Shown in pieces: positions 1-6,426 of a DNA stretch of 10,721 nt. The stretch's first letter is position 1, and each line of letters begins with the position of its first letter. A program made the translations under genes and the position numbers. The stretch spans positions 1-10,721 of the forward strand of contig JAGYMT010000030.1 in assembly GCA_018400335.1 (NCBI GenBank). The letters are read 5' to 3'. Under the pieces are notes generated by a model. It was not told the origin of the DNA. It searched no databases and saw nothing but the letters and a program-made list of their open reading frames with translations. This DNA comes from Kiritimatiellia bacterium. Lineage in GTDB: Bacteria > Verrucomicrobiota > Kiritimatiellia > JAAZAB01.

Positions 1-1462
1 AGTTCTCGCCTTTCGTCAGGTCGGCATCCAGTTGACCGCGCATAAGCACGGGAGCAAGCTCGCCGACAAACCAGCCCTTAATCTCAGAACTGACGCGCCG
101 TTCCATCACCAGGTAGACGCATCCGTTGGCATAGTGGACGTTGCACGACGCCTGGTGCCATTTCAGACCGTCGGTCAATTTCGAGGGCGGCGACCAGGTG
201 ATGCCGCCGTCATCGGAGCGGATGATACGAAGATCGCCCTTTTGACCCAGCACGTAAAGCGACTGGCCCGCCGTAAACGGCCGTGCCTGGATAAAGGGAA
301 AATCAAGTCGATGCGTCCAGGTTTCGCCGCCATCATCAGAGGTGAACACCTTGCCCTCGCCGGCCACCTCGCATGTCGCGACCAGCCGACCGTCGGACAT
401 TCGGGCCAAGCCTGGCGCGTATGCGAACTTGAGTTCAGGGTCAGGCGATTCGTAGACGGTGACGTAATCCTCCGCAAGGGAACGGATGGCGCACGGTTGA
501 ACGTGACGACAGGAAGGCAAGCCAACTGAACGATGATGCGCTTCAGAAAGCTGCTCCCGCATGTCTTCCGCCGAGTCGCGCAGCGTCGTCGCCAGAAGAT
601 CCTCTTCCTGTTCGAGACGAGGCGGAGGAACCGCTGTACGACAGGCGGCGCCGACAGGAAGACCGATTAAGCGGAGGTAGCGCTTGGCCGACGCCGGATA
701 ACGCCGGGCGGCCGTCATATCGGCGAGGGTCAGAAACCGCTGCAGGCGCTCCGCTTCGTTTGGATGCGTTTCGAACTCCGCGCAGAGGCGTACAAACAGC
801 TCAGGCCAGAAGTTGGCGGAAATGCCGCTGTAGCCGTGTGCTCCTGCCCGCAACGACTCCAGCAGCGTCGCACAATTAGCGTTGAACAAACGCAGCGAAG
901 TGCCTTTCACGGCATGCAACCTCTCCCTGATCAACGCCAGATTGCAACACGTGTCCTTGAGAAAGAGAAACCGTCCGCTTCGCGCGGTCCAACCAAGCAA
1001 TTCCTGACTCAACAAACGGCGGTACGGCAACGGGCACTCATACAATCCCAACGGTATTTCGGAGCAGGCATCCGTCAGTCTCTCGGCATTATCCCGCCAC
1101 ATGGTGTCGGGTTCGTTTTGTTGCGCCAGTTGATTCACCGTGAGCACTACCGCCGCCACGCCCGTGCCGGCCATGGTTTTGACGGCTTCGGCCTGGCATT
1201 CGGGCGAATCTCCGAAGGCGCCGGCCGCAACCACCGGCACTCGGCCATCGACCCGTTCCACTACCCGCCGAGCCAATCGCACCCTCTCATCACCAGCCAA
1301 CTCATACATCTCGCTCGACAGGCAAACGGCAAACAAGCCGGCCACCCCGGCGTGGATGTACCATTCGATGATCGCATCCAAGCCTCCCCAGTCGATTCCG
1401 TTATCCTCCCGGAATGGCGTCAGCATCACCGGCCATACACCTTCAGCCAATATCTTCATCAT
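1..1462 (-). CDS. DapA/NanA-family aldolase fused in frame to a sialidase-like BNR domain (3' end outside window)
   Basis: One open frame of 487 codons runs from ATG 1462 to the left edge. Residues 1-305 form a class I aldolase barrel of the dihydrodipicolinate synthase/N-acetylneuraminate lyase family. The expected catalytic Tyr is Y141 in YECPLPYRR and the Schiff-base Lys is K169 in LFLKDTCC; CLSSE (47-51) replaces the usual GTTGE-type loop. The typical family length is about 300 aa, so this domain is complete. From about residue 322 the frame continues as a sialidase-like propeller with Asp boxes SDDGGETW (375-382) and SDDGGITW (416-423), matching the broken gene at 5146-6425. No stop, and no start codon with a Shine-Dalgarno, separates the two parts. 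The first ATG (1462) follows GGAG by 8 nt and lies 3 nt after the GH28 stop, suggesting translational coupling. The family is known to cleave 2-keto-3-deoxy sugar acids and sialic acid; the substrate here is unknown. A lost stop through sequence error is the alternative. Confidence 0.8.
   Translation of the reverse strand, partial: MMKILAEGVWPVMLTPFREDNGIDWGGLDAIIEWYIHAGVAGLFAVCLSSEMYELAGDERVRLARRVVERVDGRVPVVAAGAFGDSPECQAEAVKTMAGTGVAAVVLTVNQLAQQNEPDTMWRDNAERLTDACSEIPLGLYECPLPYRRLLSQELLGWTARSGRFLFLKDTCCNLALIRERLHAVKGTSLRLFNANCATLLESLRAGAHGYSGISANFWPELFVRLCAEFETHPNEAERLQRFLTLADMTAARRYPASAKRYLRLIGLPVGAACRTAVPPPRLEQEEDLLATTLRDSAEDMREQLSEAHHRSVGLPSCRHVQPCAIRSLAEDYVTVYESPDPELKFAYAPGLARMSDGRLVATCEVAGEGKVFTSDDGGETWTHRLDFPFIQARPFTAGQSLYVLGQKGDLRIIRSDDGGITWSPPSKLTDGLKWHQASCNVHYANGCVYLVMERRVSSEIKGWFVGELAPVLMRGQLDADLTKGEN
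95..147 (-). repeat. Near-identical 53-bp tract, copy in the fused sialidase domain
   Basis: This tract matches 5952-6004 at 52 of 53 positions (difference at 127). It encodes CNVHYANGCVYLVMERR on the minus strand. Flanking sequence of the two sialidase-like genes is clearly more divergent. Confidence 0.8.
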
Positions 1463-1465
1463 TGA

Positions 1466-2860
1466 TTATTCTCCTACCATCGAGGAAACAATGCCACGAA
1501 CATCTTCCTCCACGCACTGAATCCTCGAGACATTGGCGCACTTCTCGAATCGGCAGTATCGCTTTCCATCCTCCACAATCCCGGCGCCATAGACACAGTT
1601 CAGCATCCTGATTCCTTTGCACTCGTGTGCCGAGACAATGCTCTCCCACCTGCCATCCACCTCGCGCGCCCTAACGTTGACGTCGTCAAAAACAATATCG
1701 TCAACGCCCCGCAGGAGAAACCCGAAGGGCACATGAAACGGCTTGTAGTCGAACGCCGACGTCGCCATCAGCATATCAGATGACGACGCATGATTGTCAC
1801 TGCCGCCGGTGATTGAATAGTCGACATGGGACAGCCTTACGCCTTTGAGACAACCTTCTTTTCTGGATCCGAAATAACTCGCCCCGCGCGCCAACGCCGT
1901 GATATTTGTGAACGAAAGGTTTTCGATAGGCCGGTCGGCATTGACCACAAACGGATTCATCGCGTCGATCATGATGTTGTTAAAGCGAATGCCGCGGATG
2001 GTCGTAGGCGGCAACGTCTCAGAGTAGCGCGACTGGACATGCAGCGCAGTGCGCGTTTCACGGACAACTATGTTGTCAAACACGCAGTTGCGAATCTCCC
2101 CGCTGCCGACGCCCACCCGCACGGCATTGCAGGAGGAGCTGAGCACGCAATTACTGACCGCCACGTTCTCGCATGGCTGCGCATACGGACCGAGCCGAGC
2201 GGTGTGCGCCCGCAGGGCAATGCTATCGTCACCCGTCTGAATATTGCAGCCGGTCACCAGCACATTCTTGCAGCAGTCGATGTCAAAGCCGTCTCCATTC
2301 GGCGTCCAGTACGAGTTCTTGATGAACACCCCCTGCGCCCGCACATTCTCACACCCGTGGAAGAAGCAGGTCCAGTAGGGCGCGTTCAACAGGGATACCG
2401 ATTCGATGCTGACATTTCGGCACCGGCAGAAATACAGCATCTGCGCGGGACGCCAATATGACCCCTGCTTGTACTTCGTCTTGGTCTCTTCGAGAGGAAT
2501 GAAGGCGCTGCTGTTGCCGTCGATTCGTCCATGACCGGTGATCGAGACATTTTCGATGTCATAGCCGATGATCAGGTGCGCGGTGCTGACGAATTCCTTA
2601 CTGCCGCGTCCTTCTTCTTGAATCCCCGCGTCCGCCACGTAGTCGTCGGGATTGGCGCTCCCCCGCAGAACTCCTCCGGCCTCGATAACAAGGTTGATAT
2701 GGCTCTTCAAGAAGATCGTTCCGATCACGTACTCGCCCGCCGGACAGAGAACCGTACCACCGCCTGCCGCGTGGCAGGCGTCAATGGCATCCTGAACCGG
2801 TTTGGTGTTGATCGCGGCATCGCCAGCCCTCGCTCCATAGTCTTTGATGTTAACATTCAT
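1466..2860 (-). CDS. GH28 polygalacturonase-like parallel beta-helix protein
   Basis: This gene encodes 464 aa with no signal peptide, so it is probably cytoplasmic. The N-terminus (DYGARAGDAAINTKPVQDAI, GGGTVLCPAGEY) is the classic GH28/pectate-lyase-like opening, followed by right-handed beta-helix repeats. GH28 catalytic motifs are recognisable: NGDGFDID (188-195), supplying D190, corresponds to the NTDG motif, and GDDSIALR (210-217) supplies D211 and D212. The next canonical motif, GHG with its histidine, is replaced by SSCNAVRVG (242-250), so the usual His is absent. GH28 enzymes hydrolyse galacturonic-acid links in pectins and related glycans by inversion; here the substrate is not assignable. 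ATG 2860 is chosen because AGGAAGG (2867-2873) sits 6 nt upstream. An ATG at 2866 abuts that ribosome site, and further upstream codons overlap the preceding gene. It begins 40 nt after the 125-aa gene and ends 3 nt before the aldolase start, consistent with one operon. Confidence 0.87.
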   Translation of the reverse strand: MNVNIKDYGARAGDAAINTKPVQDAIDACHAAGGGTVLCPAGEYVIGTIFLKSHINLVIEAGGVLRGSANPDDYVADAGIQEEGRGSKEFVSTAHLIIGYDIENVSITGHGRIDGNSSAFIPLEETKTKYKQGSYWRPAQMLYFCRCRNVSIESVSLLNAPYWTCFFHGCENVRAQGVFIKNSYWTPNGDGFDIDCCKNVLVTGCNIQTGDDSIALRAHTARLGPYAQPCENVAVSNCVLSSSCNAVRVGVGSGEIRNCVFDNIVVRETRTALHVQSRYSETLPPTTIRGIRFNNIMIDAMNPFVVNADRPIENLSFTNITALARGASYFGSRKEGCLKGVRLSHVDYSITGGSDNHASSSDMLMATSAFDYKPFHVPFGFLLRGVDDIVFDDVNVRAREVDGRWESIVSAHECKGIRMLNCVYGAGIVEDGKRYCRFEKCANVSRIQCVEEDVRGIVSSMVGE

Positions 2861-2866
2861 GGTCAT

Positions 2867-2873
2867 CCTTCCT
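2867..2873 (-). promoter_or_regulatory. Ribosome binding site deciding the GH28 start
   Basis: AGGAAGG on the minus strand lies 6 nt before ATG 2860 and directly touches the alternative ATG at 2866. Normal spacing favours 2860, giving the protein start MNVNIKDYG. Confidence 0.6.
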
Positions 2874-2900
2874 GGTTGAATGGTCCTCGATTCCCGCCGC

Positions 2901-3278
2901 TCACTCCACCGCCACATCCAGAAACACCAGCGCGCACGGGTTGTCGTTTTGTGCCAGCGTGATCTCCACTGTGTTGACACCATCTTCGAGCAAGCCGGCC
3001 GGAACGGCCCAGGCCCTGTGTTGCTCCGGCGTCATGCCGAAGCGCTCCTTCATGAAGCGCACGTGTTCGGAAAACGGATAGGCCCGGCTCTTCCACCAGG
3101 GAACCGTGCCCATCCCCGGCTGCAGCATATGGACGTCTATACCCATGCCTGCGGTCTCGTCCACGGTCGCCTCCAGCATCTCGGGCCGAAACGGCTCGCG
3201 CTTGGCGCGAAAAGGACTGACGCAGGTTTCGATGTTCGTCGTGTCGTTGCTGAATAAAACCTTATATGGCGCTTTCAT
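2901..3278 (-). CDS. 125-aa internal-deletion paralog of the neighbouring 506-aa protein
   Basis: This short protein joins the two ends of the family seen in the next gene upstream. Residues 1-65 match residues 1-65 of the 506-aa protein at about 49 positions without gaps (shared pieces include MKAPYKVLF, SPFRAK, EPFRPEMLEA, DV-MLQPG). Residues about 90-122 match its extreme C-terminus (LLEDGVNTVEIT against VLKDGKNCLRIT, then LD), with an offset of 380 residues. Roughly 1.1 kb of central coding sequence is therefore missing, yet the frame is intact. GGAGGA (3288-3293) stands 9 nt before the ATG, exactly as in the long copy. Many codon differences in the shared N-terminus are silent, which points to past selection on the protein. 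It cannot fold as the full TIM barrel and has lost the putative catalytic segment. It may be a decaying remnant, a small protein with a new role, or an assembly error. It lies 60 bp after the long copy and 40 bp before GH28. Function is unknown. Confidence 0.65.
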   Translation of the reverse strand: MKAPYKVLFSNDTTNIETCVSPFRAKREPFRPEMLEATVDETAGMGIDVHMLQPGMGTVPWWKSRAYPFSEHVRFMKERFGMTPEQHRAWAVPAGLLEDGVNTVEITLAQNDNPCALVFLDVAVE

Positions 3279-3293
3279 TGCAGCATATCCTCC
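3084..3293 (-). repeat. Duplicated ribosome site and 5' coding segment, short-gene copy
   Basis: This block aligns without gaps to 4664-4873 (offset 1580 bp). It covers the GGAGGATAT leader and the first 65 codons of both paralogs. The leader and first five codons are nearly identical; later differences are often silent. It marks a tandem duplication followed by internal loss in this copy. Confidence 0.75.
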
Positions 3294-3337
3294 AATGTAT
3301 TGCTATGTTAATCCATTTAGTTCCATGCCATGGCGCT

Positions 3338-4858
3338 CTACGGCGGAGCAAGCGTCAAATCGAGATAGCGAAGGGTTGCCTGCGGGCCGGTTGTCTGCGT
3401 TATTCGCAGGCAATTTTTCCCATCCTTCAAGACCGGGACAGGACAGGTGAAACTGGCGTATTGATTGGCGGCTCCTCGCGCATGGGTATAATCGCCCGGC
3501 AGAGGATCGCGGACGAACGGGGCGGGTACCAGGTTGGCGCCATTCATGCGGACGCTCCATGCACACGCGCCGACGTCCTCGCGCATCATCAGCCGGAGCG
3601 TGCCGGTCTTCAAACGCGCTGTCGGCGCCAGGTCGAGCGCAAGCTCGTGCGTCGCGCCTGCGGTGAAGGAAAGCGGGAGCATGCCGCGATATGCCGATTT
3701 ACGGTAACCAAACCCGTGGTCGTCCACGAAGTACCATTGCGGCTGTTCCGCGAGCCACCGCGGGTCATGCAGCCTGGAGAATACATGGAACGGCGGTTCG
3801 TGATCGTAAAAGCGGTAGTAGGCGAAGTTGAAGAAGCTGAGCCCCGCGGCGCCACGACGAAAGGCGAGATAAGCCGTGGTATAGATCTGATGCTCATTGG
3901 TCAGTCGCCGCACCGCAGCGGTATGCAACTGGCTGTCCGTCGGACGGCTGCCGTCCGGAGCGCCTGACTCCACGGTGTTGCGGCTGCTGCAATAGGTTAT
4001 TTCGTTATAAACCGACGCATCAGGAACCATGGCACAGATAGTGGCGAGGTCGTTCTGCTGCTGAGTGAAGTAGTAGCAACTGAGGTTGATCATGTCCACG
4101 CCGGCAGCTGCCATGGAGCGCAGGTCGATGCCGAGGATATCGTGCGCCGCCAGCTCGCCGGGCACACGCACGCACAGCCAGCGCCGCCGTCCCGGCGGCG
4201 CCGTCCGGTCGAGCAGCTCGCGCACCCGCGCCACGAACCCGGTCATAATCCGACTGCGTTCCGATGAATCAGTCCGTTCCGGCTCGAAATACAGGGGGTA
4301 GCGCATAAAATCCAGCTCAAAACCGTCGAGATCATACTGCTCGCAGATTTCCCGGATCTGCGTAAAACGATGTTCGCGCACTGGCGCAAAACTCCAGTCA
4401 AGGTGGCATCGGAACGGCTCCTCGCCTATGCGATATTCCGGGTGTTCGTCGTAGAACCGGCTCGTCGTATCCGCATCCCGCCCGGGAAACGGATTGTGAT
4501 TCAGGCGCATGGAAATAAACCGAGGTTGATTCTTCCTTTCGCAGTTCGCGAGAAACTCGCCGACCAGATCGCCGCCGCTCATCCAGTAATCCGTCAACTC
4601 ATACGGAGACTTGTTCGGGAAACGCTGGTTGAACCAAGCTCGGTGATCCGCGCGGGTGTAAAATCGGCTGTTGTACCAGGGCACCCAACTGAACCCCGGC
4701 TGGAGCATTTGAACATCCACGCCTTTGCCGACGACCTCAGCCACGCCGGCCTCCAGCATCTCAGGCCGGAACGGCTCGCCCTTGGCGCGGAAGGGACTGG
4801 CGCAGGTCATGATATTCGTGGTATCGTTATTAAACAGTACCTTGTATGGCGCTTTCAT
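3338..4858 (-). CDS. Uncharacterised glycoside-hydrolase-like TIM-barrel protein (506 aa)
   Basis: I do not recognise a named family with certainty. The protein resembles large 'hypothetical glycosyl hydrolase' barrels of PVC bacteria. Visible features: the N-terminal strand YKVLFNNDTTNI, a possible sugar-binding stretch MRLNHNPFPGR (117-127), and YDLDGFELDFMRYP (175-188), whose E181/D183 follow a barrel strand as in GHL/GH13-like enzymes and are the best catalytic candidates. VDMINLSCYYF (254-264) and a further strand near AAGLSFFNFAYYRFYD (337-352) follow. Residues about 390-506 look like a beta-sandwich (LPLSFTAGATHELALDL; VLKDGKNCLRIT; LRYLDLTL). There is no signal peptide. ATG 4858 is chosen over TTG 4864 because GGAGGA (4868-4873) lies 9 nt upstream of the ATG, the same geometry as in the short paralog. 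It is the first gene after the promoter-like sequence at 4921-4949 and probably leads the left-hand operon. A sugar-cleaving role is an inference from fold and neighbours. Confidence 0.72.
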   Translation of the reverse strand: MKAPYKVLFNNDTTNIMTCASPFRAKGEPFRPEMLEAGVAEVVGKGVDVQMLQPGFSWVPWYNSRFYTRADHRAWFNQRFPNKSPYELTDYWMSGGDLVGEFLANCERKNQPRFISMRLNHNPFPGRDADTTSRFYDEHPEYRIGEEPFRCHLDWSFAPVREHRFTQIREICEQYDLDGFELDFMRYPLYFEPERTDSSERSRIMTGFVARVRELLDRTAPPGRRRWLCVRVPGELAAHDILGIDLRSMAAAGVDMINLSCYYFTQQQNDLATICAMVPDASVYNEITYCSSRNTVESGAPDGSRPTDSQLHTAAVRRLTNEHQIYTTAYLAFRRGAAGLSFFNFAYYRFYDHEPPFHVFSRLHDPRWLAEQPQWYFVDDHGFGYRKSAYRGMLPLSFTAGATHELALDLAPTARLKTGTLRLMMREDVGACAWSVRMNGANLVPAPFVRDPLPGDYTHARGAANQYASFTCPVPVLKDGKNCLRITQTTGPQATLRYLDLTLAPP

Positions 4859-4873
4859 TGGCAAATATCCTCC
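4664..4873 (-). repeat. Duplicated ribosome site and 5' coding segment, full-length copy
   Basis: Partner of 3084-3293. It contains the GGAGGA ribosome site, the 9-nt spacer and codons 1-65 of the 506-aa gene. Direct repeats of this type in one orientation are substrates for recombination and for assembly collapse. Confidence 0.75.
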
Positions 4874-4918
4874 ATAACTCAGTCGCTCATCATCTGACCA
4901 TCACTCCATTTTGACTTG

Positions 4919-4939
4919 GCGTTATAACAGCTATAACGC
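4919..4939. promoter_or_regulatory. Operator-like dyad, 8-5-8 inverted repeat
   Basis: GCGTTATA (4919-4926), a 5-nt centre ACAGC, and TATAACGC (4932-4939) form a perfect inverted repeat. It covers the -10 box and much of the spacer of the promoter at 4921-4949, and is about 60 nt upstream of ATG 4858. That placement is typical of a repressor operator. The binding protein is unknown and no regulator gene is in the window. Confidence 0.5.
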
Positions 4940-4949
4940 TATCGCGCAA
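4921..4949 (-). promoter_or_regulatory. Sigma70-like promoter for the left-hand operon
   Basis: Minus-strand TTGCGC (4949-4944) and TATAAC (4926-4921) are separated by exactly 17 nt. Both resemble the consensus -35 TTGACA and -10 TATAAT. Transcription would start near 4913 and give a leader of about 55 nt before ATG 4858. The -10 lies within the dyad, which supports regulated initiation. It is predicted from sequence only. Confidence 0.5.
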
Positions 4950-4959
4950 GTTAATTTAA

Positions 4960-5053
4960 GGTTCAAAATCGGGGCTAATCAGGTGATATTGGCCAAAGTA
5001 GAAGCGGCGAGGGCGCCGCGTCTACATGGCAGACTGTCACCCGATTTTGAACC
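4960..5053. repeat. Perfect 14-bp inverted repeat enclosing a GC-rich hairpin
   Basis: GGTTCAAAATCGGG (4960-4973) pairs exactly with CCCGATTTTGAACC (5040-5053). Inside are a second stem, TAGAAGCGGCG (4999-5009) with CGCCGCGTCTA (5014-5024; 10 of 11 pairs, 4-nt loop), and flanking GCCA/TGGC pairs (4992-4995, 5027-5030). On the minus strand the last arm is followed by AT-rich TTAAATTAA rather than a strong T tract. It could end transcription of the upstream unit, act as a structured RNA, or be a small mobile-element-like insertion. It sits directly upstream of the promoter at 4921-4949. Confidence 0.6.
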
Positions 5054-5145
5054 ATGCCGAAAAAGGAGGCTTTGCGCGTGCAGACACCTTCAGGACGCAG
5101 GCTGATCGGCCTGCCTGTGCGTGGATTATTTCCCATGCAAGAGGC

Positions 5146-6425
5146 TCAATATACCAGCGCCCGAAAAGCTTTCACACGGTGGAAGGTAATGAGGTTGCCA
5201 TCGTGGGGAGACTTCGTATTTTCATCTCCAGATCGACTCAAGACCACCAGATCGTCGCCGTCTATCACCATGGAGGCGTAATGCCGCGAGGCCTTTTCAA
5301 CCAGATACGACAGCCACCAGGCCGGCGAAGCGCAGTCCACCATGTTTTCGAAATCTGGTTGCAGGCGGCGGCGTTCGTTATCGGGCAGACCGTAGCGATC
5401 TCCGGCATGCGGTCGGGTCGGATCATGCTGTCGGTCGCCTGGGTCGAGAGCAGCCAGAATAATTGAGTGACATCATCGAACAGCACATGGAACTTCATCT
5501 GGCCGGGACAGGGGACGCAAAACATGGTCTTGCCGGACGGCGCTTTCTCCAGCATGGTCGTCATCGCGCCCGTGCCGGGCATCCTGCCATCCTCGACCAC
5601 CTTCACCCGATGCGAGCATAGCCCGTCAGCTTCCGTGTGGGCGCGCATCCAGGATGAAAGGTTTTCCCGGATGGATCGTGCAGATATGTCAGGATCGGTG
5701 AACTGCACAACGTTGCTCTCAGCCAGCCCATTGGAGCTCTGATGGCGCGTGGCGGTCCTCATGACGCCATGAATCGGGTCGGCGAGCGCGAAGACGGCAC
5801 GCCGAACCAATCCGGACTGGTTTCGGTCATCACGTCGCAAAACGTCAGCTCGAGGCAAATGTCCAGTTCTCGCGTTTCGTCAAGTCATCGCCGAGCCGCC
5901 CGCGCATCAGGGCCGGCGTCGTACCGGCAGCCTTTAATTCCCGGAACAAGTGCGCCGTTCCATCACCAGGTAGACGCATCCGTTAGCATAGTGGACGTTG
6001 CACGGCGCCTGATGCCAGAACTGATTTTCGCTGAGCTTGACCGGTGTCTCCCAGGTTTCGCCCGCGTCATCCGAACGGATGACCATCAAGTCGGCAGCTG
6101 GCCAAGGACATAGACTGATTCTCCGCCGCGAACGGCCTGGCGTGCATGGACGGGAAATCGGTTCGATGCGTCCAAGATCGTCCGCCGTCATCGGGAGATG
6201 AATACTTTACCCTGCCAGGGCCCACCCCATCTCGCCGCGGCGGTACTTGGGATCGGGCAGTTCCGCGGCGCCGGGTCCGCCCAGGTCAATCGTGGCAACC
6301 AGTCGTCCGCTCGCCAGTCGTGTGATACCGGGGCTATAGGCGAACATTCGTTGCGGGTCGGGCGAACTGAAAAGCGTGACATAATCGTCCGCAAGCGTTT
6401 TGATGGACCGGCAATGCGTGTTCAT
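5146..6425 (-). pseudogene. Sialidase-like BNR gene broken by about ten frame changes
   Basis: Starting at ATG 6425 (GAGGAG at 6435-6440, 9 nt upstream; 1 nt after the preceding stop), the frame is clean to MGWALAG, where TAA (6209-6207) interrupts it. Homology then continues by frame switching: SPDDGGRSWTHRTDFPSMHA, GGESVYVLGQ, DLMVIRSDDAGETWETP, CNVHYANGCVYLVMERR, LMRGRLGDDLTKRENW, LTFCDVMTETSPDWFG, ESNVVQFTDPD, MTTMLEKAPSGKTM, QMKFHVLFDD, QLFWLLSTQATDSM, RYGLPDNERRRL, and finally SRHYASMVIDGDDLVV to TGA at 5148-5146. The reconstructed length is about 426 aa, full size for this propeller family. It contains Asp boxes and parallels the sialidase half of 1-1462. Few of the disruptions look like point-mutation stops; almost all are small indels, so low-quality sequence is as likely as true decay. 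If intact, it would be a cytoplasmic sialidase-like enzyme of unknown substrate. Confidence 0.75.
5952..6004 (-). repeat. Near-identical 53-bp tract, copy in the broken sialidase gene
   Basis: Partner of 95-147, with one mismatch. It is one of the few stretches of this gene that is unbroken in frame. Confidence 0.8.
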
Positions 6426-6426
6426 G

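Noticed and set aside
764..1465. Long plus-strand open frame of 233 codons opposite the aldolase
   Set aside because: It mirrors the aldolase coding strand in a GC-rich sequence and its translation shows no family features; the minus-strand frame has the catalytic Tyr and Lys motifs.
2861..2983. Upstream extension of GH28 by 41 codons
   Set aside because: The added residues are Arg/Trp-rich and overlap the 125-aa gene; the ribosome site at 2867-2873 fits ATG 2860.
3309..3337. GCCATGGC palindrome and short spacer before the 125-aa gene as a promoter
   Set aside because: No -35/-10 pair is visible and the 60-bp gap fits an operon internal spacer.
5265..5858. A 197-codon minus-strand frame as a separate gene
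   Set aside because: Its middle carries sialidase-like motifs but both ends are out-of-frame translation; it is one fragment of the broken gene at 5146-6425.
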